DNA from: Promethearchaeota archaeon
GTDB taxonomy: Archaea; Asgardarchaeota; Lokiarchaeia; Sigyniarchaeales; SOKP01
Direction of reading: 5' to 3'
Assembly (NCBI GenBank): GCA_016839705.1
Contig: JAEOTR010000023.1
Location: 1-64,000 of the forward strand
Length of the DNA: 64,000 nt
In this document: positions 51,527 to 59,684 of the stretch, piece after piece
Position numbering within the stretch: position 1 is the stretch's first letter
How the letters are laid out: the number at the start of each line of letters is the position of its first letter
Program-made: the position numbers and the translations under genes
Notes under the pieces: generated by a model
Database searches by the model: none
Told to the model about the DNA's origin: nothing
The model's input: the letters and a program-made list of their open reading frames with translations, nothing else

Positions 51527-53353
51527 ATGAAAGATATTGAATTGCAGAGAAAGAGTTTACCTAATGAACCTGGTGTTTATCTGTTCAAGGATAAAGAGGA
51601 TTCTATAATTTATATTGGAAAAGCTATAAACTTGAAAAAACGAGTGAATCAATATTTTCTAAAAACTAGTTATAATGACCCTTATTATGAAGAAAAAATA
51701 AAGGAATTAGTTAATAAAATTCAATCTGTTGAATATATAGTGACTGAAAATGAAAAGGAAGCACTCCTTTTAGAAAATATTCAAATTAAGAAATACTTAC
51801 CTCGATATAACGTAATTATGAGGGATTCTAAGACATATCCCTGGGTTGCTATTTTTTACTCTGAAGATTATCCGCGTATCCGAGTTCTTAGAAATCCCCA
51901 TAAATACTCTCAAAAAAATTTATTCTTGGGACCTTATACGGATAAAAAAGAGATTATTAGAATCTTAAGAGATTTAAGAAAAATTTTCCCTTACTGCTCA
52001 TGCAAAAAACCGGTTAGAAAAGGAAAAAGACCTTGTTTATACTACCAGTTGAAACTTTGCCCTGGTCCATGTTTTTCCGATATAACTAAAGAAGAATATC
52101 ACGATAACATTAAAAAAATCGAATTATTTTTAAAAGGCGAAACAAGTGTAATAAAAAAACAAATTGGAGAAAAAATGGAAAGAGCTTCAGGAGAACAGAA
52201 CTACGAATTAGCAGCCTTATGGCGAGACAAACTAGAAGATATTGAACATGCAACAGATCAACAACATGTTTTTATGGATTATGAAGCCAATAAGGATATA
52301 ATTGCAAATTATGCTGAGGATAACTTTATGACTTTGGTTGTCATCCATATTAGAGAAGGAAGAATAATTAATAGAAATTCTTTTAACTTCGATTTAAGAG
52401 AAAAGTTAGTTCACAAAACTGAGATTTTTGCTTCAATTTTAGAACAATATTATCAAGATTTTAAAACAAAATTACCAGATCAGATAATTATAGCTGAGTT
52501 AAATAAGAAATTTAAAATTTTAATCAATTATTTAAAAGATTTAAAACCAGATATACAAATTAGAACTCCGAAGGATGATTACGAAATCAGTTTAATTCGA
52601 ATCGCAAATAAAAATGCCGAAGTTATAGTTCAACAACAGGTTGAAATGGAAAAGATTAAAATGGATGAAATCGATTTCAGGGAAGAAGTTCTAAAGGAAG
52701 CAAAAGAAATTCTGAACTTACCAAATGAACCTAGGATTATTGAAGGTTTTGACATATCGAATGTCGAAGGTACCGATGCAACGGGCTCAATGGTCTATTT
52801 TCTGGAAGCAAAGCCTTACACTAAGAATTACAGGCATTTTAATATTAAATCCAAGTCAACTCCTGATGATGTGGCAATGATAAAAGAAGTAATAAAAAGA
52901 AGATACGAAATGATTTTAAAAAGAAATTTAGAGCTTCCTGATTTAATAATAGTTGATGGTGGAAAAGGTCAATTGAATGCAGGGATTTCTGTTTTACAAG
53001 AATTAGGTCTCGAAATCCCTATTATAGGTTTGGCTAAAAGATATGAAGAAATCTATTTTCCTAACCAAAAGGATCCAATTACTCTTCCAAAAAGTTCACA
53101 AATCTTAAAGCTCCTTCAAAGAGTCAGGGATGAGGCTCATCGTTTTGCTGTCAGACTCCATAAAAAACAAAGGAAGAAACGAATGATTGGTTCTATATTA
53201 GATGATATTGAAGGAGTGGGCCCAATTTCACGAAATAAATTACTTAATCATTTTGGGAGTGTGAACAACATAAAAAATGCTTCCTTTGAAGAAATATCAA
53301 AAATTGTTGGGAAAAAATTAGCTAAAGTGATTCTGAAAGAATTTAATGAGTAA
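51527..53353 (+). CDS. uvrC: UvrC, excinuclease ABC subunit C
   Basis: Dual-incision endonuclease of nucleotide excision repair, 608 residues. GIY-YIG domain at the N-terminus (PGVYLFKDKEDSIIYIGKAINLKKRV, residues 14-40), Cys cluster (CSCKKP...CLYYQLKLCPGPC, ~150-180), UVR motif region, RNase H-like endonuclease domain (IEGFDISNVEGTDATGSMV, IIVDGGKGQLNAG), and tandem HhH (LDDIEGVGPISRNKLLNHFG). ATG 51527. UvrA and UvrB are not nearby; in archaea the system is of bacterial origin. Confidence 0.96.
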   Translation: MKDIELQRKSLPNEPGVYLFKDKEDSIIYIGKAINLKKRVNQYFLKTSYNDPYYEEKIKELVNKIQSVEYIVTENEKEALLLENIQIKKYLPRYNVIMRDSKTYPWVAIFYSEDYPRIRVLRNPHKYSQKNLFLGPYTDKKEIIRILRDLRKIFPYCSCKKPVRKGKRPCLYYQLKLCPGPCFSDITKEEYHDNIKKIELFLKGETSVIKKQIGEKMERASGEQNYELAALWRDKLEDIEHATDQQHVFMDYEANKDIIANYAEDNFMTLVVIHIREGRIINRNSFNFDLREKLVHKTEIFASILEQYYQDFKTKLPDQIIIAELNKKFKILINYLKDLKPDIQIRTPKDDYEISLIRIANKNAEVIVQQQVEMEKIKMDEIDFREEVLKEAKEILNLPNEPRIIEGFDISNVEGTDATGSMVYFLEAKPYTKNYRHFNIKSKSTPDDVAMIKEVIKRRYEMILKRNLELPDLIIVDGGKGQLNAGISVLQELGLEIPIIGLAKRYEEIYFPNQKDPITLPKSSQILKLLQRVRDEAHRFAVRLHKKQRKKRMIGSILDDIEGVGPISRNKLLNHFGSVNNIKNASFEEISKIVGKKLAKVILKEFNE

Positions 53354-53385
53354 AAGTCTTAATATTAAAAAAAAAAAGGATTTAA

Positions 53386-54663
53386 TCATAAATATTCAGT
53401 TTTTATCTTCGAGAGCATAGCACAGATGATTATTATCGCTCCTAATAATATAAATGTTGTGCTTAAATTCCACATTACTAAGTATCCAATAAGGGGATAA
53501 AGTATCGTTCGTATGAGACTTGAAATCATATTTATTGTACTTATAACTGTCGCTCTATTCTGTGATTCGATCTGGTTATTAATGCTTTTAATAAATATTA
53601 TCCTCCTCGAGAATCCGAATCCAATTATTGATAGAATTAAAGGAATACTAATTGGAATGTAATAGATCAACGCCACTAGAATAAATCCAATTCCAGGTAC
53701 TATGGTATATAACCGTAGAAATCTTCTCTTATTTCTCACCTTGTTTTCGAGTTTAGGAATAATATTGAAAAACACTATTTGTATAATTGTCATTGATGCG
53801 CCAATGAATCCAAAAAATACCAATTGAAAATTCAATGCTTCTAGATATAGTTGATATGTCCATATTAAGAAAAATACAATAGATTCAGTTGTTATCATTT
53901 CAAATGCTAATATCCGTAGAATTTTGTTATTTATGAGCTCCTTAAATCCAGATTTTATCACAGTTAAATATTTCTCCGCTTTTACTTCTTCCAGTTCGTG
54001 ATTTGGCTCTTTTAGCGTTAGCGAAACTATTGTTGCTATGATAAATGGGAAAAACATGAAAATCATCACAAGGTTTAATGAAAAGTACGCGCCTATCATA
54101 GATCCGATTGGAGCTGAAATTCCAATTCCTATCAACATGAAGCTCCTATTCTTAGCAATCACCTGTGATATATCATTTTCTCTTCCAAGTTTTCTTAAAG
54201 AATCATATATAAAGGCTTGATCCGTTCCTGATATTAAAGCTCCTGCAAATGCCCACAGTGTTTCACCAATAACAAAGATGATTATATTAGGATAGCTTCC
54301 ATAGATCAGTGCTGCAACCGCAGTAATGAATGCTCCGAGTATTAAAGAGAATTTTCTACTTACATAATCAGCTATTGCTCCACATGGAATCTCAAATAAT
54401 AAAACCATCATTGTAAAGTAGCTTTGCAAAAGCATTACTTCCACGAAAGTAAGTTTTCCCCACGTCATGAAAAACGGTAATAATACTCCTGAAATCAAAT
54501 GAAGACCCATGAGAAAATTAAATAGATACGATTTCCATAGATTTGCATTCCATTTGTTTAAATCTGATTTATCATGAACAATACTTTGGGTTCCTTCTGT
54601 GTTTCCATTTTCTATGCTCAAGTTTTCGAATTCTTCATTTTTTTCACAATATTCTGCTGTCAT
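53386..54663 (-). CDS. Major facilitator superfamily transporter
   Basis: 425 residues, 12 hydrophobic helices in two halves with a central loop (KEPNHELEEVKAEKYLTV, ~230). The MFS signature between helices 2 and 3 is present as GAIADYVSRKFSLILG (about 97-112). A hydrophilic N-terminal extension of ~40 residues precedes helix 1. Substrate not deducible; such proteins are often drug or metabolite exporters. Confidence 0.85.
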   Translation of the reverse strand: MTAEYCEKNEEFENLSIENGNTEGTQSIVHDKSDLNKWNANLWKSYLFNFLMGLHLISGVLLPFFMTWGKLTFVEVMLLQSYFTMMVLLFEIPCGAIADYVSRKFSLILGAFITAVAALIYGSYPNIIIFVIGETLWAFAGALISGTDQAFIYDSLRKLGRENDISQVIAKNRSFMLIGIGISAPIGSMIGAYFSLNLVMIFMFFPFIIATIVSLTLKEPNHELEEVKAEKYLTVIKSGFKELINNKILRILAFEMITTESIVFFLIWTYQLYLEALNFQLVFFGFIGASMTIIQIVFFNIIPKLENKVRNKRRFLRLYTIVPGIGFILVALIYYIPISIPLILSIIGFGFSRRIIFIKSINNQIESQNRATVISTINMISSLIRTILYPLIGYLVMWNLSTTFILLGAIIIICAMLSKIKTEYL

Positions 54664-54694
54664 TTTGATCCATTCTGAGTATTTTTTTATTTTT

Positions 54695-54955
54695 TTAGCA
54701 GAAGTTAAGAAGATTATAACAGGCTTTATTCGCTTCTAGATTTCGCAAGTAAGCTTCCTTTTCTTCACGATATCTCAAATTATATAGTTCATTGATTCTA
54801 AGCTGACATAATTTACGATTTTGGTTTTCTAATTTACCCTGCCATTTTCGTAGTATTTGTACTATTAGCTCAATCAATTTTTCATTTAATTCTCCATTTG
54901 CTCTTTCTAGGCTCTTTTTATCTCTTAATTCTGCCCATTCCTTTAATTCTAACAA
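54695..54955 (-). CDS. Small helical protein, unrecognised
   Basis: 86 residues, almost wholly helical and charged (ELKEWAELRDKKSLERAN, LIELIVQILRKWQGKLENQ), ending in two Cys (KACYNLLNFC). TTG at 54955 is preferred to the GTG at 54964 because GGTGA lies five bases before the TTG and overlaps the GTG. The stop is 31 bp upstream of the MFS gene, same strand. Function unknown. Confidence 0.6.
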   Translation of the reverse strand: MLELKEWAELRDKKSLERANGELNEKLIELIVQILRKWQGKLENQNRKLCQLRINELYNLRYREEKEAYLRNLEANKACYNLLNFC

Positions 54956-55181
54956 AATTTTCACCTTATTTTTTATATTTTTTACTTTTTTTTTTTAATT
55001 TTATTTTTAAAAAAACAACATATTTGATTATCCTAAGTCAAAGTTATTGTGCACTCTATCTTGTCTAGTATCAAAGAAAAAAAAGAAACAAGAATTTAGA
55101 TCAAATAATGAAATAGGTGTAGTAATTGTATCGAAAGTGTTAAAGAGTAAAAGCTAATATTTGCCGAATTTCGTGTATTTA

Positions 55182-55319
55182 TTAGGATATAGTATTAATG
55201 CTATGTACCTTAAAGTACATATACATTAATGTCATGGCCATTGATTTACATATAGACGGAGTACGGATTAGAGTATCTCCATCGAACAATCCAATCCATC
55301 TATGATCTTTAAGTACCAT
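55182..55319 (-). pseudogene. Probable remnant of an IS6-like transposase (N-terminal part)
   Basis: In the otherwise empty 54956-55458 gap a 45-codon frame (ATG 55319 to TAA 55182) encodes RWIGLFDGDTLIRTPS...MTLMYMYFKVHSINTIS. The spacing of W-I-x-L, R-T-P, M, L and S-x-x-T-x-S recalls the N-terminal region of haloarchaeal IS6-family transposases (...RERTPRKAM...). The G+C is higher than around it, and no further transposase sequence follows. An inverted repeat (55194-55208 and 55215-55230) lies inside. Identification is from memory of the family only; a small real gene is possible. Confidence 0.35.
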
Positions 55320-55458
55320 GATTTATTCAACAAATATGTTTAAAAAATATATATTATATATTAATATTTAAATCTTACTGAAGATTTCGATTCTATGACT
55401 TAAGTGGGAAAAGGGTGGGTATTGATCCAATTATACTTCTTTTAAGAACTAGAAGAAA

Positions 55459-56898
55459 TTACATTCTGGCTATAAAGAGCTTAATAAGTTCAGTTGTGGC
55501 TTCACAATAAACTCTTGCCAGGGATTCTCTTTTGGCCTCGCTAAATATTCTTATTATGGGTTCGGTATTTGAAGGGTGAATTAAAACAAACCACTCCTTT
55601 CCTATTCCAAATCGGAGATCAAAATCAATTTGTTCTACATTTTCACCCTCATCTATTAGCTCTTTTTTTACCAATTTGATTATCAAAGCTACATCTTTAT
55701 TCTTAATTTTTATGTGTTTTCTATGGGAAAAATACCTAGGTAATTGAGCTACCAGAGCGGATATCTTTTTTCCGGTTTTCACTAAAATTTCTGTAATTTT
55801 CACGGCTGCAAAAATACCATCTCTGGTTTTGTTAAAATAAGGATATATCAATCCCCCACCTGAACCTTCTCCTCCGAAAACTAATAGATTTTCAGCGTCA
55901 TTTCTCCTTTCTTTAATCAAAGTGTTCATTTTTGCAATTAAATATCTCTCTCCTATGGAGGTTCGAAATACTTTCGCATTATATTCTTCTGCTAGTGCTT
56001 CAAATCGTAAAGAAGAAGCTAGATTTGTAATAATAATAATTTCTTTATTTGAATTATAATGATTTTTTAGATAATCTTTTGTAATAAGTGATAAACCAAT
56101 ATCCCCAGAATAGTAGGCACCATCATCCCCAATAATAGCTAATCTATCTGCATCTGAATCGTGAGCAAATCCTAAATCAAACTTACCTTGCCATACTTCC
56201 ATTATTAAATCTCGAAGATTTGTTTCTATTGGCTCAATTCCTCGAGGAAATGCGCTTTTAACAAGTAATTTATTATTAATCAATTTAACTCTGCAGCCCA
56301 TATCTTTTAATATCTGAGGAGTTGCAAACTTTCCTGCTCCCGCTCCAGTATCAATCACTACTCTAAGCTTATTCCTTCTAGTAATATCTTCAAGATCAAT
56401 CTGCTTGAAAAGATCCTGAGTATATTGTATATAGGGATTCAGATTCTCTATATTATCATGTACTTTTTTTCTTTTAACTGAATAGGATTTTACATTAATT
56501 AAGTTTAGCTTGCTTTTAATGTATTCCATCTCAGCGGCTTGTAGAAAATTTCCGCTAGAAAGTAATTTTAAACCATTCCATTCCTGAGAGTTGTGAGATC
56601 CGGTAATAATGATACCGGCTGGAATGTTGAGATTACTTTTTGCATGAATTATAATGGGAGTTGGGCAAATTCCTGCATTAAATATTTTAAAACCAGTTGC
56701 AATTAAACCATCAATAACCACCTTTTCAAATTCTTTTCCACTTGGTCGAGTATCTCTACCTATTATAACTCTTTTATCTTTGTCATTAAACCACAAACCA
56801 AATGCGATCACAATTTTCTTAACAATTTTAGGATTAAGATCTTTTCCAACTCTACCACGAATTCCGCTTGGAGTAAAAAGTAAATTTTCTTTTTCCAT
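55459..56898 (-). CDS. Phosphohexomutase (phosphoglucomutase/phosphomannomutase/phosphoglucosamine mutase family)
   Basis: 479 residues. Moves phosphate between C1 and C6 of a sugar. Catalytic serine loop TGSHNSQEWNG (about 98-108), metal loop HDSDADRLAIIGDDG (DxDxD, ~245-260), sugar-binding GGEGSGGG (~345-352) and phosphate-binding IHPSNTEPIIRIF-type loop at the C-terminus (RxEP-like, NTEPIIRI). Ser in THSxxN context is of the archaeal subgroup. The ROK kinase gene lies 27 bp upstream on the same strand, so glucose or a hexosamine could be converted to the 6-phosphate and then the 1-phosphate. Confidence 0.93.
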   Translation of the reverse strand: MEKENLLFTPSGIRGRVGKDLNPKIVKKIVIAFGLWFNDKDKRVIIGRDTRPSGKEFEKVVIDGLIATGFKIFNAGICPTPIIIHAKSNLNIPAGIIITGSHNSQEWNGLKLLSSGNFLQAAEMEYIKSKLNLINVKSYSVKRKKVHDNIENLNPYIQYTQDLFKQIDLEDITRRNKLRVVIDTGAGAGKFATPQILKDMGCRVKLINNKLLVKSAFPRGIEPIETNLRDLIMEVWQGKFDLGFAHDSDADRLAIIGDDGAYYSGDIGLSLITKDYLKNHYNSNKEIIIITNLASSLRFEALAEEYNAKVFRTSIGERYLIAKMNTLIKERRNDAENLLVFGGEGSGGGLIYPYFNKTRDGIFAAVKITEILVKTGKKISALVAQLPRYFSHRKHIKIKNKDVALIIKLVKKELIDEGENVEQIDFDLRFGIGKEWFVLIHPSNTEPIIRIFSEAKRESLARVYCEATTELIKLFIARM

Positions 56899-56925
56899 CC
56901 TTTCTGCGTTATTATTAGTTTATTT

Positions 56926-57948
56926 TTAAATAACTATTTTATTTTGTTCTATACAATACTTTGCATATGTCAAAGCTCCTCTTAAGCCAATTTCATCTTG
57001 AAATTTTGTGAGTTTTATTTTGGGGGGATGATTTATAGAAAACCTAATAGGATCCTTTTCGAACTGTTCAATTAACTCCGGGATTATCAAATCTTTATCA
57101 TTCATCATTGCTCCTCCCAAATAAATTGATGAGCAATCATAATAATTGTTTATTAAACCTATACCCACTTTCGTATAAAAAATACAATCATCAACAATTT
57201 TACAAGATAAAATATCTCCCTTTCTTGCAGCTTGGAAGACTTCCTTGGCAGTGATTTTAGTTGTATCATTCTCTATAATTTCTAACAATAAATCCGCATT
57301 TAACTTTCCTTCTTTTATCCCTTCCAAAGTTCTTAATTTTACTCCAGTTCCAGAGCTATATGCCTCCCAGCACCCATAAGCCCCACAATTACACCTAACT
57401 TTACTTTTGGGATTGACTATTCCATGTCCAATTTCAGCAGCATTACCCTCTTTTCCTAGTAATAAATGGCCATCGCAAATAACTCCTCCTCCAATTCCCG
57501 TCGACATCGTAATATATACTACATTATCTTTTTCATTTTCTTCTGCTTCAAAATAATGAACACCTAAAACACCTCCGCTACCATCATTAATAAAGTATAT
57601 AGGAATCCTTGGAAATTGATTTTCAATTGGGTCCCTTAATGGGATGATCCGAAAACCTAAATTTGCATTGTTGAAAACAACTCCAGTGTCAGTATTTAAA
57701 GGGCCTGCAGAGGCAATGCCTATGGCTAATAGCTCATTCTTCCTAATTTGATTTTCTTTCAATAATTTTAAAAGTATCTCACATATTGAAGTGCTGATAG
57801 AGAATTTATTCTCTTTTAAGGTTCTCGTTGATTTTTTCTTTAAATTTACTTCATTCAAATCTATTGTACATATTGCAACCCGAATCCAGGTACCACCAAT
57901 ATCAACACCTGCAATATATCCTTCTACTATTTTTTTCACCCATATCAA
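56926..57948 (-). CDS. ROK-family sugar kinase
   Basis: 340 residues. ATP site GVDIGGTWIRVAI (residues 13-25), substrate loop FINDGSGGVLG, STGIGGGV, and the ROK zinc/cysteine motif CNCGAYGCWEAYSSGTG (about 190-207). Likely phosphorylates glucose, mannose or N-acetylglucosamine. Start near 57948 (TTG or ATG region, no strong ribosome-binding site). It precedes the phosphohexomutase gene, supporting a shared sugar-phosphate pathway. Confidence 0.93.
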   Translation of the reverse strand: MIWVKKIVEGYIAGVDIGGTWIRVAICTIDLNEVNLKKKSTRTLKENKFSISTSICEILLKLLKENQIRKNELLAIGIASAGPLNTDTGVVFNNANLGFRIIPLRDPIENQFPRIPIYFINDGSGGVLGVHYFEAEENEKDNVVYITMSTGIGGGVICDGHLLLGKEGNAAEIGHGIVNPKSKVRCNCGAYGCWEAYSSGTGVKLRTLEGIKEGKLNADLLLEIIENDTTKITAKEVFQAARKGDILSCKIVDDCIFYTKVGIGLINNYYDCSSIYLGGAMMNDKDLIIPELIEQFEKDPIRFSINHPPKIKLTKFQDEIGLRGALTYAKYCIEQNKIVI

Positions 57949-58033
57949 TTTATTGTTATCTGATTAAATAATCTTAATCAATAATAGTTTTTCATTAAAA
58001 TATATACAAAACCGTTGATAAAAAATATCTATT

Positions 58034-58831
58034 TTAATAAAAATTGATTGTAATACTCTTATCTTGAATCAGGTCTTCAAGATATTTGACAATTTCATTT
58101 TTTCTGGTATCATCAATGCTATATACATAATACTCAGCAGGAATCCTTGCGGTTGTGTATATTTGCACTAAATCAGGTTTTATCCTTTTCAATGCTAGGG
58201 CTAATTTGTCTAAATTTGAATTATTATTATTTGATGTAAAATCTCTGTTGTAAGAATTGTAAATTAAACTTTGAATAACTAATTTATGATCAACCGTCTT
58301 TTCTTCTCGAAGTTTCACTAATGAATTTATTATCGCTTCAATATTCGGTGATTTATTATGGGGACGATTAGTTCTTTTAAAATCGTCATCTGTAGCCACA
58401 TCTAGTTTAGCTAATATAAACTCAAATTGTTTTACTCTTTCTCTAATCTCTTCTAAATATAGTGTGCTGGAATTAGTAAAAAGAGTAAGTAAGGGTTTTT
58501 GCCCTGTCCATTCACAATTTTCCCTCACCTCATAAGCTATATTTAGAAAATCCAATAAATGATCATTCAAAGTTGGTTCTCCATTATAACCGAAAGTAAT
58601 TGAATTCAAATGAGGAACTAGTGATAGAATAGAAGCTAATTCTTTTCTAAACTTGGAAGAGGGTGGAAATTTTATTCTAAAATTTGGAGGTACTAAATTT
58701 TTTTTATCAGTACTACCTATCTCGCAATATACACAGTTAAAAGTACAAACCTTATAATTTGGTAAAACATTGATTCCTAATGAAAGGCCTAATCGTCTTG
58801 ATTGAAAAGGTCCATAAGTGTAATCACGCAT
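58034..58831 (-). CDS. Radical SAM protein
   Basis: 265 residues. The [4Fe-4S]/SAM motif CTFNCVYC is near residues 29-36, followed by FGYNGEPTLN, which is the SAM-binding GxE-type element, and the ALALKRIKPDLVQIYTT end. The N-terminus MRDYTYGPFQSRRLGLSLGIN is typical of an archaeal and bacterial group of small radical SAM enzymes of unknown reaction. ATG 58831. Confidence 0.9.
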   Translation of the reverse strand: MRDYTYGPFQSRRLGLSLGINVLPNYKVCTFNCVYCEIGSTDKKNLVPPNFRIKFPPSSKFRKELASILSLVPHLNSITFGYNGEPTLNDHLLDFLNIAYEVRENCEWTGQKPLLTLFTNSSTLYLEEIRERVKQFEFILAKLDVATDDDFKRTNRPHNKSPNIEAIINSLVKLREEKTVDHKLVIQSLIYNSYNRDFTSNNNNSNLDKLALALKRIKPDLVQIYTTARIPAEYYVYSIDDTRKNEIVKYLEDLIQDKSITINFY

Positions 58832-58899
58832 ACTAAACTTTCTTAGTAATTTGATAAATCAATTTTATTCCAATTGTATTATTCATTCTTTTAGACTGA

Positions 58900-59631
58900 T
58901 TAATTATTTTTTAAATTATATCTAATAAAATGTTCTATTGCTTTATTTACTTGTTTAGGTTGTTCTAACATTACTAAATGCCCTGCTTTCTCAATTACTA
59001 CAAGTTCAGAAATATTAATTTTTTTATGAAAAAATTCGGAGTATTTTACAGGAGTCATATCATCTTCCTTACCAACTAATATTAAACAAGGAGTATTGAT
59101 TAAGGCAGTTTTATCAAGTGTATCAAATCCATCACAAATTCTATAATCATCATATATAACTTTCGGGTCAGTTTTCAAATATTCCTTTTTAAGATCATCC
59201 CCCATATCATCTATAAACATTTGAAAGTTATTTTTCACAGTTTCCAAGATTGAGGGCAAAACTCGCAATCTACACCCGGTCCCAATTAAAATTAAAGCAG
59301 AAACATCATCAGGGTATTTAAAGTAGAAATCTTGAATAATTGCTCCTCCTAAGGAATGTCCTGCTAAAATCACCTTTTCAACTTTTAAATAATCTATAAA
59401 CGATCTAAGGACATCAGTGTATAAATTTAAGGAGAGTTCTTGAAAATCATCAGAATTATTATGAGAAGGTAAATCAAGTGCATATATATTATAACTTATT
59501 CCTAGTTTTAATTGATCCTTCCATATATTTGAATTTCCACCTGAACCATGTATAAAAATCAGTACCTGGTTCGAATTATTACTTTTTATCTGATAAAATA
59601 CCTTTTTTCCAGAATAGTTAAAAAACGGAAT
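58900..59631 (-). CDS. Alpha/beta hydrolase; probable AUU start
   Basis: 243 residues from ATT at 59631. Complete alpha/beta-hydrolase: N-terminal strands PFFNYSGKKVFYQI, oxyanion region LIFIHGSGGNSNIW, nucleophile elbow GHSLGGA, acid in LVGKEDDMTPV and His in KAGHLVMLE. The GTG at 59373 would leave a truncated protein without the HGSGG region, so the real start is upstream. Between the stop at 59691 and GTG 59373 there is no ATG, GTG or TTG, but ATT at 59631 has AGGTG 7 nt upstream and gives the usual short N-terminus. Substrate unknown. Confidence 0.8.
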   Translation of the reverse strand: MPFFNYSGKKVFYQIKSNNSNQVLIFIHGSGGNSNIWKDQLKLGISYNIYALDLPSHNNSDDFQELSLNLYTDVLRSFIDYLKVEKVILAGHSLGGAIIQDFYFKYPDDVSALILIGTGCRLRVLPSILETVKNNFQMFIDDMGDDLKKEYLKTDPKVIYDDYRICDGFDTLDKTALINTPCLILVGKEDDMTPVKYSEFFHKKINISELVVIEKAGHLVMLEQPKQVNKAIEHFIRYNLKNN

Positions 59632-59684
59632 AAATTCACACCTAAATATTTTGTTATAACAAATATGAAAATTATTTGGTAAAT

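Noticed and set aside
55194..55230. Inverted repeat as terminator or attachment site
   Set aside because: No U-run follows on either strand and no integrase or tRNA is near; it is more simply part of the transposase-like remnant.
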